Positions 22,978 through 33,659 of a DNA stretch of 64,000 bases are shown here, one piece after another. The stretch is from assembly GCF_000423905.1 (NCBI RefSeq), contig NZ_AUIW01000002.1:186001-250000 (forward strand), in the 5' to 3' direction. Position numbers and translations under genes: made by a program. Each line of letters opens with the position of its first letter. Positions within the stretch are counted from its first letter, which is position 1. The notes under the pieces were generated by a model, which saw only the letters and a program-made list of their open reading frames with translations, was not told the DNA's origin and did no database searches. The stretch comes from Thermus antranikianii DSM 12462. GTDB lineage: Bacteria > Deinococcota > Deinococci > Deinococcales > Thermaceae.

Positions 22978-25092
22978 ATGCTCCGGCTTCTTAGGGTTGG
23001 GGTCCTCATCCTGCTTTTCTTGGCCTTCCTGGACCCCAGATGGCCCATGCCGGGGCGGGTGGTGTACCTTCTGGATTTCTCGCCCTCTGCTCGGGAAAGC
23101 GTCTTCGCCTTGGCGGATAGGCTCCCTGGGGACAGGATCTATGTGGCCTTTGCGGAGCGGGCGGTGAGGCTTCCTTCGCCCACCGCCCGCAGGCTGGACC
23201 TGGGGGAGAGGACAGACCTGAAGGCGGCCTTTCAGGAGGCGGAGGCCCTGAGGCCGAGCCGCGTGGTCCTGGTTTCCGACGGGCTTTTCGAGCCCATTCC
23301 AGCTCCCTTTCCCCTGGATGCGGTTTACGTTCCCCCCAAGCCCCATGTGGCGGTGGAGCTGGTCCCCCCGCCTTATCCCCTGTACGGGGAAACGGTGGGG
23401 GTGGGAGTGGTCCTCGAGGCGCCCCTCTCCGTGGAGGCACGCCTGAGGGTGGAGGGCCCCGCAGGGACGTGGGAACGAAGCCTTCGGGTGGAGGGGCGTA
23501 AGAGCCTGGTGTACACCTTCTCCCTTACAGGGGAGGCGGAGGTGCGGGCGGTGGTGGAGGGTTCCTGGGGCCGGAGCGAGGCCCAGGTGAGCCTCCAACC
23601 TGCCGACCGCGGCAAGGCCCTGGTGCTTGGGGACCCGGCCTTGGCCCGTTACCTGGAGGCCCAGGGCTTCCAGGTGGAGGAAGGCCCTTTCCGCTTGCCC
23701 CTCGAGGCCGACCTGGTGGCGGTGGGCCTCGGGGTCTTGGACCTTCCCGAGGGGGCCCCGGAGGCTCTGAGGGGCTACCTCCGCCAAGGCGGCGGCCTTC
23801 TTTTTACCGCCACCCCCAAGGGTCTTTTCTTCGGCGGCTGGGACCGGGCTTTGCCGGAAGACCTTCCCCTAAAGCCCCTGGGCCGCAAGGGGGCGGCCTT
23901 GGTCCTGGTGATGGACGTATCGGGAAGCATGGAGGGGGAGAAGCTTTCCCTGGCGGTGGCGGGGGCCTTGGAGCTGGTGCGGTCGGCGGCGGAGGAGGAC
24001 TACCTGGGCGTGGTGCTCTTTTCCTCCACCCATCGGGTTCTTTTCCCACCCAGGCCCATGACGGAGCAGGGGAAGAAGGAGGCGGAAAGCCTCCTCTTGT
24101 CCGTGCGGGCGGGGGGCGGGACGGTCCTGGGCTCCGCCTTCCGGGAGGCGGTGCGGCTTTTGCAGGGGGTGCCGGTGGAGCGCAAGGGGATCCTGGTGCT
24201 CAGCGATGGCCTCATCTCCGACCCCCAAGACCCCATCCTGGCCCTGGCGGAGGCCTCGGGCCTCGAGGTAAGCGCCATGGCCCTGGGGGCCGACGCCGAC
24301 CGGGCCTTTCTGAAGGCCCTCGCCGAAAGGGGTGGGGGCCGGTACTACCAGGCGGCCACCGCCCAGGAGCTTCCCCGGCTTTTCCTGAAGGAAGGGCAGG
24401 AGGTTTTCCAGGGGGAGGGCCTGGAGGGCCGTTTCCCCGTTAGGGCCAGGCCCCATCCCCTGGCCCAGGGGTTTTCCCCACCTCCCCTTTCCGTTCTCCT
24501 TCCAGCCCGGGCCGAGCCCTGGGCGGAGGTGGTTTTGGAAAGCGACGGCAGAGCGGTGCTGGCCCTGGGGGAGAGGGGAGAGGGGCGGGTGGCCGCCTTG
24601 GCCACGGATCTTTCCCGTTCCTGGCGGGGCTGGAAGGAGGCAGCTTCTTTTCTGGGCGGCCTTGCCCGCTACCTCATGGGGGGCAAGAAGGCCCTGGCCC
24701 TGTACGCCTACCCCGAAGGGAAAGGGGTGCGGGTGGTGGTTCTGGGCCACCTGGAGCGCCCGCTTTTCCTAAGCGGGGGCCAGGAGATGCCCCTGGTGCC
24801 CACGGGGCCTGGGCGGTACGAAATCCAGGCCCAGGCTCCCGGGGTGCTCCTGGACGGCCCGCGCCGCTTGCCCCTGGCCTTCCCCTTGCCCGGGGAGTGG
24901 ACCCCCAGGGACGGGAAGCTGGTCCTCAAGACCCTGGCCGAGGCTTCCCATGGGCGGCTGTTGGCCCTGGAGGACCTGGGGCAACCTGGATCCTCCCCTC
25001 TGCCCTTGCGCCCCTATCTGCTGGCCTTGGCCCTGGCGCTTTTCCTCCTGGAGCGGCTCCTCGAGGCGCGGCCCTTTGCTGGGAAAGCCTGA
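22978..25092 (+). CDS. membrane-anchored von Willebrand A protein
   Basis: A 704-residue protein with an N-terminal membrane helix (RVGVLILLFLAFLD), a region of beta-rich texture, a VWA domain with an intact MIDAS (DVSGSMEG, Asp313, Ser315, Ser317), a second beta-rich region, and a C-terminal helix (YLLALALALFLLERLL). This resembles BatA/BatB- or YfbK-like proteins and the DUF4159/glutamine-amidotransferase-like membrane proteins. The fold suggests metal-dependent protein binding outside or at the membrane. No MoxR ATPase or DUF58 partner is next to it here. The link with the riboflavin operon is unexplained. Confidence 0.75.
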   Translation: MLRLLRVGVLILLFLAFLDPRWPMPGRVVYLLDFSPSARESVFALADRLPGDRIYVAFAERAVRLPSPTARRLDLGERTDLKAAFQEAEALRPSRVVLVSDGLFEPIPAPFPLDAVYVPPKPHVAVELVPPPYPLYGETVGVGVVLEAPLSVEARLRVEGPAGTWERSLRVEGRKSLVYTFSLTGEAEVRAVVEGSWGRSEAQVSLQPADRGKALVLGDPALARYLEAQGFQVEEGPFRLPLEADLVAVGLGVLDLPEGAPEALRGYLRQGGGLLFTATPKGLFFGGWDRALPEDLPLKPLGRKGAALVLVMDVSGSMEGEKLSLAVAGALELVRSAAEEDYLGVVLFSSTHRVLFPPRPMTEQGKKEAESLLLSVRAGGGTVLGSAFREAVRLLQGVPVERKGILVLSDGLISDPQDPILALAEASGLEVSAMALGADADRAFLKALAERGGGRYYQAATAQELPRLFLKEGQEVFQGEGLEGRFPVRARPHPLAQGFSPPPLSVLLPARAEPWAEVVLESDGRAVLALGERGEGRVAALATDLSRSWRGWKEAASFLGGLARYLMGGKKALALYAYPEGKGVRVVVLGHLERPLFLSGGQEMPLVPTGPGRYEIQAQAPGVLLDGPRRLPLAFPLPGEWTPRDGKLVLKTLAEASHGRLLALEDLGQPGSSPLPLRPYLLALALALFLLERLLEARPFAGKA

Positions 25093-25157
25093 GCCAGGGT
25101 CCAGAGGGCCGGTTGTGGGAGCCAGGGCATGGATCCCATCGGGTTGCCGGGGCTTTC

Positions 25158-25431
25158 TATAATCTGGAATTCATACACTGAGATGAGTTAGAGGAGCTAA
25201 TCCCCCGGGAAAGGGAGCGCAGGCGCCAGGAGGAAAAGCCCCTCCATGACCGTATTCGCCAGCTGGGGGCGGACCTCTACTTTCCAGGCAGGAGATCGGG
25301 CACCCGTATGGGAAAATCCTCTTCCCAAGGAGAAGCTTGAAGGAGTGGGAAGGAAACCGTGGGGGAAGCTCAGCTGGAACTGGCCCTGGTGGCCTGGCCC
25401 AAAGCCGAGGACCCTCCTCGCATTATTGCCC
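25158..25431 (+). pseudogene. degenerate coding remnant with a TATAAT box
   Basis: The 330-bp gap 25093-25422 holds no intact gene. TATAAT (25158-25163) is followed by ATGAG and then, one base out of frame, LEELIPRERERRRQEEKPLHDRIRQLGADLYF (from 25188), which looks like the start of a small protein such as a nucleotidyltransferase-fold one. A further frame gives [25 protein letters not shown] up to about 25470. This is best explained as a gene broken by small deletions. Family assignment is a guess. Confidence 0.3.
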
Positions 25432-25914
25432 TTTTGTTGGAGGAGTACCTCCTTGGCCGAAGTCCCCGGTGATCTGCACCAGGACCGCCTCCCCCCGCAC
25501 GGTCACCTCCCCGTTGGCGTAGAGCTCGGTCTCCACCACCACCTTCCTCCCCTTCACCTCCTTGGCCCGGCCCACCAGGACCAGCTCGGGCCCCAAAGGG
25601 GTGGGCTTCAGGTAGTCCACCTTGAGGCTGGCGGTCACGAAGCGAAGGGGATGGGTTTCCAGATCCAGGCCCTCGGCATGGGCCTTGGCGGCGGCGGCGG
25701 TGGCGGTGGAGTGGCAGTCCACCAGGGAGGCGAGAAGTCCCCCGTAGACGAACCCGGGAATGGCGGTGTGGTGGGGGCTAGGGGTGAAACGGGTTTCGCT
25801 CTGGCCCTCGTCCGCTTTCCAGTAGGTCTTGAGGTGAAGGCCCATGGGGTTCAGGTAGCCGCACCCGTAGCAGTGGGCCCACTGCGGTGGGTAGTAGAGC
25901 TGGATGGCCTTCAT
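25423..25914 (-). CDS. PaaI-type hotdog thioesterase
   Basis: 163 residues with the hotdog fold: [18 protein letters not shown], then the helix and active-site segment [22 protein letters not shown] (catalytic Asp in VDCHS), then [16 protein letters not shown]. It should hydrolyse a short or branched acyl-CoA. Its start overlaps the stop of the methylmalonyl-CoA mutase small subunit by four bases (ATGA), which suggests it releases or clears acyl-CoA from that branch. Exact substrate unknown. Confidence 0.85.
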   Translation of the reverse strand: MKAIQLYYPPQWAHCYGCGYLNPMGLHLKTYWKADEGQSETRFTPSPHHTAIPGFVYGGLLASLVDCHSTATAAAAKAHAEGLDLETHPLRFVTASLKVDYLKPTPLGPELVLVGRAKEVKGRKVVVETELYANGEVTVRGEAVLVQITGDFGQGGTPPTKGQ

Positions 25915-26330
25915 GCTAAGCCCTGGGTCCGCCAGCGCTCCGGCACCGCCCGTTTCAAGAAGTCTACGATCTCCTGGGTGCTGGTCCCAGGACCGAACAC
26001 CGCCGCCACCCCCAGCTCCTTCAGCTTGGGCACATCTTCATCGGGGATAATCCCTCCTCCGAAGAGGAGGATGTCCGAAGCCCCTTGCTCCTCGAGGAGC
26101 CGCTTCACTTCCCGGAAGTAGTGCATGTGGGCTCCGGAGAGAATGGACAGCCCTATGGCGTCCACGTCCTCCTGGATGGCCGCGGACACGATCATCTCCG
26201 GGGTTTGCCTGAGCCCCGTGTAGATCACCTCCATGCCGGCATCCCTTAAGGCCCGGGCCACCACCTTGGCCCCGCGGTCGTGGCCGTCCAGCCCGGGCTT
26301 GGCGATGAGCACCCGTATGCGCCTGTCCAT
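25911..26330 (-). CDS. methylmalonyl-CoA mutase, cobalamin-binding subunit
   Basis: A 139-residue B12-binding domain with GLDGHDRG (Asp15-x-His17-x-x-Gly20, His17 being the cobalt ligand), then [12 protein letters not shown] and [11 protein letters not shown]. With the large subunit at 26340 it makes the two-chain mutase typical of archaea and Thermus, interconverting (R)-methylmalonyl-CoA and succinyl-CoA. The gene follows the large subunit by 9 bp. The chaperone MeaB and the epimerase are not in this window. Confidence 0.95.
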   Translation of the reverse strand: MDRRIRVLIAKPGLDGHDRGAKVVARALRDAGMEVIYTGLRQTPEMIVSAAIQEDVDAIGLSILSGAHMHYFREVKRLLEEQGASDILLFGGGIIPDEDVPKLKELGVAAVFGPGTSTQEIVDFLKRAVPERWRTQGLA

Positions 26331-26339
26331 ACGCTAATC

Positions 26340-27995
<1,656 letters not shown>

Positions 27996-28056
27996 GGGTC
28001 CTCCCTTGGGTCATATTCTACGCTTTTATGCGCCCAAGGAAAAGAGCGTTATACCA

Positions 28057-28152
28057 CCCCCACCCTGCCGAAGCTGGGGTGGGGGCCTCGGCAGCTCCCT
28101 TGGCCGGGCCTGTCCCCTGGACCCTTGGGGGGTACGATATGGCGGGAAAGGG
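28057..28152. repeat. Thermus intergenic repeat, copy A
   Basis: It starts with a hairpin CCCCCACCC/GGGTGGGGG (28057-28085) and ends GATATGGCGGGAAAGGG. It aligns along its full length with 47468-47566. Between the mutase start and the czrB stop; the rest of that 250-bp gap shows nothing. Confidence 0.6.
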
Positions 28153-28248
28153 TGTTGGAGAGCCCCTTCGCTGGTGGGGAAAAGCCAGCTTGTCGGCAGC
28201 GCTTTCCTGAAGCTACCTTCTCGAGTGGCCAGAGGGTGGCGTTATCCT

Positions 28249-29115
28249 TTAGCGCTTCCGCTCGCTTTCCGGCTCCACGTGGATGGTGACGGCAAGCCCG
28301 GGGAAAGTTTCCTCCAAAGCCCTTTCCAGCTCGTCGCAGAGCCGGTGGGCTTCCTCCACGGTCATGGACCCCGGCACCACCAGGTGGAATTCCAAAAAGG
28401 CCCGGTTTCCCGCTTTGCGGGTTTTGAGGTCGTGGACCTCGAGGGCCCTTCCCCCCAAGGCCTCGGCGATGGTTTTTCGGATCCGGCCCACCTCCGCTGG
28501 GGAGAGCCCCTCATCCATGAGCCCTCCCACGGACTGGCGCACCAGGCGGAAGCCCATGAGGAGGATGTTCCCCGCCACCAAAAGGGCCAGCAAGGGATCC
28601 AGCACCCATAACCCCGTGGCCCAGGCAAGGCCCACCCCGGCGAGAACCCCCACGGAGGTGAGCACGTCGGAAAGCACGTGGTAGCCGTCGGCGGTGAGGG
28701 CAGGGGAGCGCAAGCGCCTTCCCTGGCGGAGGAGATACCAGGCGAGAAGGCCGTTGATCAGGGAAGCCAGGAGGCTGACCAAGAGGCCCGGTCCCAGGTC
28801 CCCTAGGGGCCTGGGATGAAGGAGGCGGGGGATGGATTCCTTGGCGATGAGAAAGGCGGCCAGTACCACCAGGACTCCCTCCAGCACCGCGGAGAAGTAC
28901 TCGGCCTTGGTGTGGCCGAAGGGATGGGTTTCGTCGGGAGGGCGTTGGGCGAAGCGGATGGCAAAGAGGGCCAAGAAGGCTGCAGCCACGTTCACCGTGG
29001 ACTCGAGGGCGTCGGAGAGAAGGGCCACCGAGCCGGTGAGGAGGTAGGCCAAGGCCTTTAACCCCAGGACCCATAGGGCCACCAGGAGGCTGAGGCGGGC
29101 AGCCCTTTCCGCCAC
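28249..29115 (-). CDS. czrB: cation diffusion facilitator (zinc/cadmium exporter CzrB)
   Basis: 288 residues: six membrane helices (1-205) and a cytosolic metal-binding domain. TM2 carries LLSDALESTVNV and TM5 ADGYHVLSDVLTS (HxxxD). The C-terminal domain with ALEVHDLKTR, FLEFHLVV, EEAHRLCDELERAL and TIHVEPE matches the T. thermophilus CzrB domain of known structure closely. It exports Zn2+ or Cd2+ in exchange for protons. GTG 29115 directly abuts the lysS stop, so it is co-transcribed with lysS. Confidence 0.9.
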   Translation of the reverse strand: MAERAARLSLLVALWVLGLKALAYLLTGSVALLSDALESTVNVAAAFLALFAIRFAQRPPDETHPFGHTKAEYFSAVLEGVLVVLAAFLIAKESIPRLLHPRPLGDLGPGLLVSLLASLINGLLAWYLLRQGRRLRSPALTADGYHVLSDVLTSVGVLAGVGLAWATGLWVLDPLLALLVAGNILLMGFRLVRQSVGGLMDEGLSPAEVGRIRKTIAEALGGRALEVHDLKTRKAGNRAFLEFHLVVPGSMTVEEAHRLCDELERALEETFPGLAVTIHVEPESERKR

Positions 29116-30591
29116 CTAGGCTTCTTCCTCCACCAGCTCCCGCTTGGGCTTGAGCAAGGGGAAGAGGAGGACGTCCCTTAAGGAGGGCTGGTCGGTGAGG
29201 ATCATGGCCAGGCGGTCCAGGCCCAGGCCGAGCCCCGCCGCTGGGGGCATGCCGTACTCCAGGGCCAACAAGAAGTCCTCGTCGGGCTCGGGGGCCTCCT
29301 CGTCCCCTTCCCGTCTGCGCCTGGCCTGTTCTAAAAAGCGTTCCCTCTGGTCCAGGGGATCGTTGAGCTCGGAGTAGGCGGGGGCGAGTTCCATCCCGCC
29401 CGCATAGAGGTCCCAGCGCTCCGTGAGCCCAGGCTTTTCCCGGTGCCGCTTGGCCAGAGGGCTGATGACCAGGGGGAAGTCGAAGACGAAGGTGGGGTTC
29501 TGGAGTTCAGGCTCCACGTAAATGCTGAAAAGCTTGTCCAGAAGCTTGTAGCTGGGGACATGGGCAAGTTCGGGATGGTGGGCGTCGGCGAAGATCCTAA
29601 GCCTTTCTAGGTCCAAGGGATCAAAGGGCAGGCCGGCCTTTTCCTTCAAAGCCTCCACGAAGGAGATGCGTTTAAAGGGTGGGGTAAAGTCCAGCACCCG
29701 CCCCTGGTAGGGGACCTGGTAGCTGCCGAAGAGGTGGAGGACCAGGCCGGAAAGGAGTTCCTCCACCAGCTTAGCCATGTCCTGGTAGTCGGCGTAGGCC
29801 CAATAGGCCTCCAGCATGGTGAACTCGGGGTTGTGGTTGTGGTCGATGCCCTCGTTGCGGAAGTTCCGCCCGATCTCGAACACCTTTTCAAACCCGCCCA
29901 CGAGAAGGCGCTTCAGGTAAAGCTCCAGGGAGATCCTTAGGTAAAACTCGTGGTCCAGGGCGTTGTGGTAGGTCTTGAAGGGCCTGGCCTCCGCTCCGCC
30001 AGTGGTGGCCTGGAGGATGGGGGTTTCCACCTCCAAAAACCCCCGCTCCTCAAAAAAGCGGCGGATATAGCGCACCATGGCGGTGCGCCGCCGAAAGACC
30101 TCCCGCACCTCAGGGTTTACGATGAGGTCCAGATAGCGCTGCCGGTAGCGCACCTCCTTGTCCTTGATGCCGTGCCACTTGTCGGGGAGAGGGTGGAGGC
30201 TTTTCACCAGGGGGGTCCAGGAGAGGACCTTCACCGTGACCTCCCCGGTTTTGGTGGTGAAGACCGTGCCCTTGACCCCTAGGATGTCCCCCACGTCCAG
30301 CTTCTTCAAAAGATCGTAGCTCGGGGTGAGGTCCTTTTGGAAATAGAGCTGGATCTTGCCGCTTTCGTCCAGGAGGTGGGCGAAGGTGACCTTCCCCATG
30401 CGCCTTAAGGCCACGATGCGCCCGGCCAGGGCTACCTCTTCCTCCCACTCGCTTTCCGGGGGGGCTCCCTGCTTGGAGACGAGGATCTCCTTGGCGCTAT
30501 GGGTTTTGGGGTAGCGGTAGGGATAGGGTTGAAAGCCCGCCTCCGCCAGGGCTTCCAGGTTGAGTAGGCGTTGCCGCGTCTGCTCGTTCAT
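29116..30591 (-). CDS. lysS: lysyl-tRNA synthetase, class II
   Basis: 491 residues. An N-terminal OB-fold binds the anticodon ([31 protein letters not shown]). The class II catalytic core has motif 2 [13 protein letters not shown] and motif 3 [15 protein letters not shown], with [20 protein letters not shown] between. It charges tRNA-Lys. The start is 2 bp after the gfh1 stop. Length and motifs are normal. Confidence 0.97.
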   Translation of the reverse strand: MNEQTRQRLLNLEALAEAGFQPYPYRYPKTHSAKEILVSKQGAPPESEWEEEVALAGRIVALRRMGKVTFAHLLDESGKIQLYFQKDLTPSYDLLKKLDVGDILGVKGTVFTTKTGEVTVKVLSWTPLVKSLHPLPDKWHGIKDKEVRYRQRYLDLIVNPEVREVFRRRTAMVRYIRRFFEERGFLEVETPILQATTGGAEARPFKTYHNALDHEFYLRISLELYLKRLLVGGFEKVFEIGRNFRNEGIDHNHNPEFTMLEAYWAYADYQDMAKLVEELLSGLVLHLFGSYQVPYQGRVLDFTPPFKRISFVEALKEKAGLPFDPLDLERLRIFADAHHPELAHVPSYKLLDKLFSIYVEPELQNPTFVFDFPLVISPLAKRHREKPGLTERWDLYAGGMELAPAYSELNDPLDQRERFLEQARRRREGDEEAPEPDEDFLLALEYGMPPAAGLGLGLDRLAMILTDQPSLRDVLLFPLLKPKRELVEEEA

Positions 30592-30593
30592 GT

Positions 30594-31064
30594 TTAGCCG
30601 CGCACCGAAACCACCCGGAACTCCTTCTTGCCCTTGGGGGTTTCCAGGCTGAGCACATCCCCTTCCCTGTGGCCCAGGAGGGCTCTGCCCATGGGGGAGG
30701 CATCGGAGATCTTCATGGGGGTCTCCAGGACGCTGGCCTCAGCAGGGGAGACCACCTGCACCTCCAGGCGCTCGCCGGTGACAGGGTCTTCCAGCTCCAC
30801 CACCGAGCCTAGGCCGATGACCTCGGTGGCGGCCCCTTCTATGATCACCGCCCGGGAGAGGATGTCCTCGAGGCTGTCGATCCGGGCCTCGATGCGGGCC
30901 TTTTCCTGTTTGGCCGCCTCCAGCCCCGAATCGTCGTAGTCGTCGGAGGACTCCATGAGTTCCTGCAGGATGCGGGTGGCTTCTTGCAGGCGTTCCCTTT
31001 CCTGCAGAAGTTGCTGCATGAGCCGCTCGTAACCGGCTTTGGTTAGCTTCACCTCGCGCGCCAT
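30594..31064 (-). CDS. gfh1: Gfh1, GreA-fold inhibitor of RNA polymerase
   Basis: 156 residues with the Gre coiled coil (1-75) and C-terminal FKBP-like domain. The coiled-coil tip reads [14 protein letters not shown], with four Asp, instead of the GreA tip motif LRENAEY. This marks it as Gfh1, known only from Thermus-Deinococcus, which enters the secondary channel and inhibits RNA synthesis in a pH- and metal-dependent manner rather than stimulating cleavage. Automatic tools usually call it GreA. GAGGTGAG precedes ATG 31064; a perfect hairpin lies at 31086-31105. Confidence 0.93.
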   Translation of the reverse strand: MAREVKLTKAGYERLMQQLLQERERLQEATRILQELMESSDDYDDSGLEAAKQEKARIEARIDSLEDILSRAVIIEGAATEVIGLGSVVELEDPVTGERLEVQVVSPAEASVLETPMKISDASPMGRALLGHREGDVLSLETPKGKKEFRVVSVRG

Positions 31065-31085
31065 AGCTCACCTCGTAAGTCATGA

Positions 31086-31105
31086 AGGTCGGCCAAAGCC
31101 GACCT
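31086..31105 (-). terminator. hairpin between the Cys-rich gene and gfh1
   Basis: AGGTCGGC, loop CAAA, GCCGACCT: eight perfect pairs, TTTG loop on the minus strand. It may terminate the upstream gene or sit in the gfh1 leader. Confidence 0.45.
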
Positions 31106-31127
31106 CCTTGGCCCAAGGGCCTCCTTC

Positions 31128-31490
31128 TCAGGTGAGTATACCGCGAAGGAGGATTTCCCTCAAACGCTCAGGTTCCGCATGGCTGGCGCAGGCTGCCGTG
31201 TCCAGGCAGAGGACCAGGTAGCGGAGGTGGGTTTCCCTACCGCCCACCGGGTGGCGGAAGAAGCCCAAAGCGCTTCCCGAAAGGTGGCGGTGGCAGGCCT
31301 CGCACACCTGAGGGCTTCCCAGGGTTCCGGCCAGGGGTTCCAGGGTCAGGCGGAGCTCCGGAGGCCCCTTTTCCTGGATGATCACCCGGCCTTCCTCGTC
31401 GCGATAATAAAGAATCTCCCCAATGGGGAGAAGCTCGGGGGGAGTGCCTGGAAAGATCTCCAGGATCATCTCCCTTTCCTCGTGGTCCAT
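31128..31490 (-). CDS. Cys-rich protein, FusB/FBP zinc-finger-like
   Basis: 120 residues. The C-terminal half has CEACHRHLSGSALGFFRHPVGG...LVLCLDTAACASH, with four Cys in two pairs that fit a treble-clef zinc site like that of FBP/FusB proteins that bind elongation factor G. The N-terminal half (MDHEEREMILEIFPG) is too short for the full FusB helical domain. The fold is inferred from Cys spacing only. It lies between the copper insert and gfh1; ATG 31490 is 5 bp from the 63-bp dgkA-end repeat. Confidence 0.55.
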   Translation of the reverse strand: MDHEEREMILEIFPGTPPELLPIGEILYYRDEEGRVIIQEKGPPELRLTLEPLAGTLGSPQVCEACHRHLSGSALGFFRHPVGGRETHLRYLVLCLDTAACASHAEPERLREILLRGILT

Positions 31491-31495
31491 ATGCT

Positions 31496-31558
31496 TAGCT
31501 TAGCCCAAACCGTCCGAGGAGGGGAGGCAGGAGGAGGTAGAGGCCCACGGGGAGGGCG
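31496..31558. repeat. displaced 63-bp copy of the dgkA 3' end
   Basis: It matches 33661-33723 at 60 of 63 positions. On the minus strand it encodes the last residues of DgkA (GLYLLLPPLLGRFGLS and stop) but has no gene attached. With the intact copy it brackets the copper gene as a direct repeat. Confidence 0.85.
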
Positions 31559-31682
31559 GTGATATCGCCCCACCCCAGGTGCAGCAAGCTACGGGACGCG
31601 CAGCGAATTAACGGTGCGCGTGCCCTGCCCCCTGCCGCTTGGGCGCGCCCCGAACCAGCGGCCGTGGGAAGCCGTTGCTGCT

Positions 31683-33566
31683 TTAGCGACCCGGCAGGGG
31701 CACCTCGACCCGGAACGGGAAGGCCAACACGGTTCCATCGGCCTGCTCCACCCGTACCGTCACGTCGATGCGCCCGGGCCCGTGTAGCTGGTTGCCCACC
31801 ACCGCGTACGTTCCGGGGCCGACGTGAAAGGCCGTGGATTCCATGCGGAAATCGGGTGGCATAAAGAAGCGCAGGGTTACGCGGCGTGCAGCAGGGTCCG
31901 GCTCGAGCCGGACCGTGAGCATGTTGTGGCCCACCGCCAGCGGCCACACCGTCAACCGGGCCGTGATCCCGTTTTGCACGATGCGTGTGGGGAAGACGCC
32001 CGCCACGGGGTTGAGTGTGCCTAAGGCGGTGCCTAAGAGCACAGCGCTAAGCCCAAGCCCTAGTTCCAACCACAGCCGGGCGAGGAAGGATGTTCCCAAC
32101 GCGCTCCGGCGGGCCACCCGGCGCCGTTGTGCCGCGCCGAGGAAGGCGATGGCCAGCAGCACGGCGGCCTTGGTCCGTACCACCCGCCCCCAGTCGCTGG
32201 CCCAGAACCCCTGCCACGAGCCGGAGAGATCCGCTGCCAGGCCTAAGCCGGTTCCAACCAGCACGATCAAGGCGAGTAGTGCGAAGGGAGCGAACCGCTG
32301 GGCAGCGGTTCGCAGCCAGTCTGCCGGCTCGTGGCGCGGACAGAGGGCCAGGAGCGCCACCACCCCGCCGAGCCAGGTTGCGGCCGCCAGCAAGTGCAGG
32401 ACGGCTGTGGCGAGCGTGGCTGGGCCGCCTACGCCGGGTAGCGCCGGGTGGCCCGTCAGGGGATGCAAGGCCAGGGCGAGGGCGGCCGCCCCGGCCCGTA
32501 CCCGCTCCTGTGACACGGCTGCCGACGCCATCATGAGTGCGGCCTGCAGCAGGGGTATGCCGCCTACGGGCAGGCGTAGGAGTTCGAGGATGCTGCCTCC
32601 CAGTGAGTGAGCCCGCAGCGTCAGCAAGCCTGCCGCAGCTAGGATGCCCAGCACCGCCGTGGCGCGGACCACGACACGCCATCGCCCCTTCGCCCCGGAG
32701 GGCGGCGCCCACCAGGCCACGAAGGCGCTTCCGCCTGCCAGCACCAGCAGGGTGGACAGCATCAGCGCCCGTAGCCACGTCTCGGGGAGCGCCAGGACGC
32801 CAGTCCACGCGAAGGGAACCGGGGCAGGCGGCGGGAAGGGCGTGACGCGTTCGACGGCGAAGTACAGGACGGGATTGGCTGGAACACCGTCCGCGGCAAA
32901 GACGTAGGCGATCACTTTGTAGCTCCCCGCCCGCAGGGGGCGGTCCAGGGGAATCACCAGCACGGTGGGATCAGCAGGGTCCACGTGGGCGTTCTCGCCG
33001 GCCACGGGCTGCTGACGGTCGTCCAGCACCAGCGCGCCCAACACGCGCTGCACGGGCTGGGTGAAGCGCAGGACGACGCGGGGGGGCGGTGAGGGCAGCA
33101 ATGTGCCGTCGGCTGGTTCGCTCGCGGCAAGCCCGAACGTCGTCGGCGTGCGGGGCGCAGCCGGCAGCTCGCGCACGGCAAACCGCAGTTCCGCGGTCAG
33201 GGGATCCCCGTCCCGAGCCAGGGCGCGCAGGGTGAGGGTATACGTCCCGTCCGGGAGTGTTTCCCGGAGGGGGATTATGTAACGGCGCCCACCCTCTGCG
33301 GCCACAGGGGCACCCAGCAGGGTGGGGTGGACCGTGCCCTGCTGGTCCTTCAGGGTCAATCCTCCCTGGGTAAGGTAGACGGGTGTAGCGAAGAACAGCT
33401 CCAGCTGCCGCGGCGGCTTAGTCAGGACGTCCCCGTCAGCGGGTATGCTACGTTCCAGTGCGGAATGGGCCCACGCGGGCACCCCTACGATCCAGGCAAC
33501 CAGGAGGAGGCAGGCCGCCACCGCTTGCTGCCCGAGACCCACACCCATCCGGGCCAAGGTCTTCAC
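31683..33566 (-). CDS. CopC-CopD fusion copper protein (acquired)
   Basis: 627 residues. After the signal peptide the mature protein begins AHSALERSIPADGDVL, the CopC start whose His is a copper ligand. A second CopC-like module begins near SEPADGTLLPSPPPRVVLRFTQPV. A CopD membrane part of about eight helices (about 260-520) and a C-terminal beta domain follow. Such YcnJ-like proteins take up copper. Codon use (many GCG, GCA, ACG, CGT, CAG) is unlike Thermus neighbours. GTG 33566 directly abuts GGGGAGG; TTG 33557 has better spacing. It is the only gene between the two 63-bp repeats. Confidence 0.88.
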   Translation of the reverse strand: MKTLARMGVGLGQQAVAACLLLVAWIVGVPAWAHSALERSIPADGDVLTKPPRQLELFFATPVYLTQGGLTLKDQQGTVHPTLLGAPVAAEGGRRYIIPLRETLPDGTYTLTLRALARDGDPLTAELRFAVRELPAAPRTPTTFGLAASEPADGTLLPSPPPRVVLRFTQPVQRVLGALVLDDRQQPVAGENAHVDPADPTVLVIPLDRPLRAGSYKVIAYVFAADGVPANPVLYFAVERVTPFPPPAPVPFAWTGVLALPETWLRALMLSTLLVLAGGSAFVAWWAPPSGAKGRWRVVVRATAVLGILAAAGLLTLRAHSLGGSILELLRLPVGGIPLLQAALMMASAAVSQERVRAGAAALALALHPLTGHPALPGVGGPATLATAVLHLLAAATWLGGVVALLALCPRHEPADWLRTAAQRFAPFALLALIVLVGTGLGLAADLSGSWQGFWASDWGRVVRTKAAVLLAIAFLGAAQRRRVARRSALGTSFLARLWLELGLGLSAVLLGTALGTLNPVAGVFPTRIVQNGITARLTVWPLAVGHNMLTVRLEPDPAARRVTLRFFMPPDFRMESTAFHVGPGTYAVVGNQLHGPGRIDVTVRVEQADGTVLAFPFRVEVPLPGR

Positions 33567-33603
33567 CTCCCCGGCGCGGCGTCTGGCGTCCGGAGGAGCC
33601 AGG

Positions 33604-33622
33604 CCCTACTCGTCGAGTAGGG
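33604..33622. promoter_or_regulatory. palindrome in the copper-gene leader
   Basis: CCCTACTCG-T-CGAGTAGGG, perfect nine-base arms, 38 bp upstream of the start. A candidate operator for a copper-sensing repressor or a terminator of dgkA transcription; no regulator gene is nearby. Confidence 0.45.
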
Positions 33623-33659
33623 TCTGAGGCTGAGCCGACCCATGGCGGGCATGACCACC

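Noticed and set aside
30594-31064. GreA transcript-cleavage factor
   Set aside because: The coiled-coil tip has DDYDD instead of the acidic LRENAEY tip of GreA, which fits Gfh1.
31495-31947. 150-codon minus-strand frame ending in the DgkA-like tail
   Set aside because: Only the last 20 codons resemble DgkA; the rest is antisense or out of frame with the copper gene, so it is a relic and not a gene.
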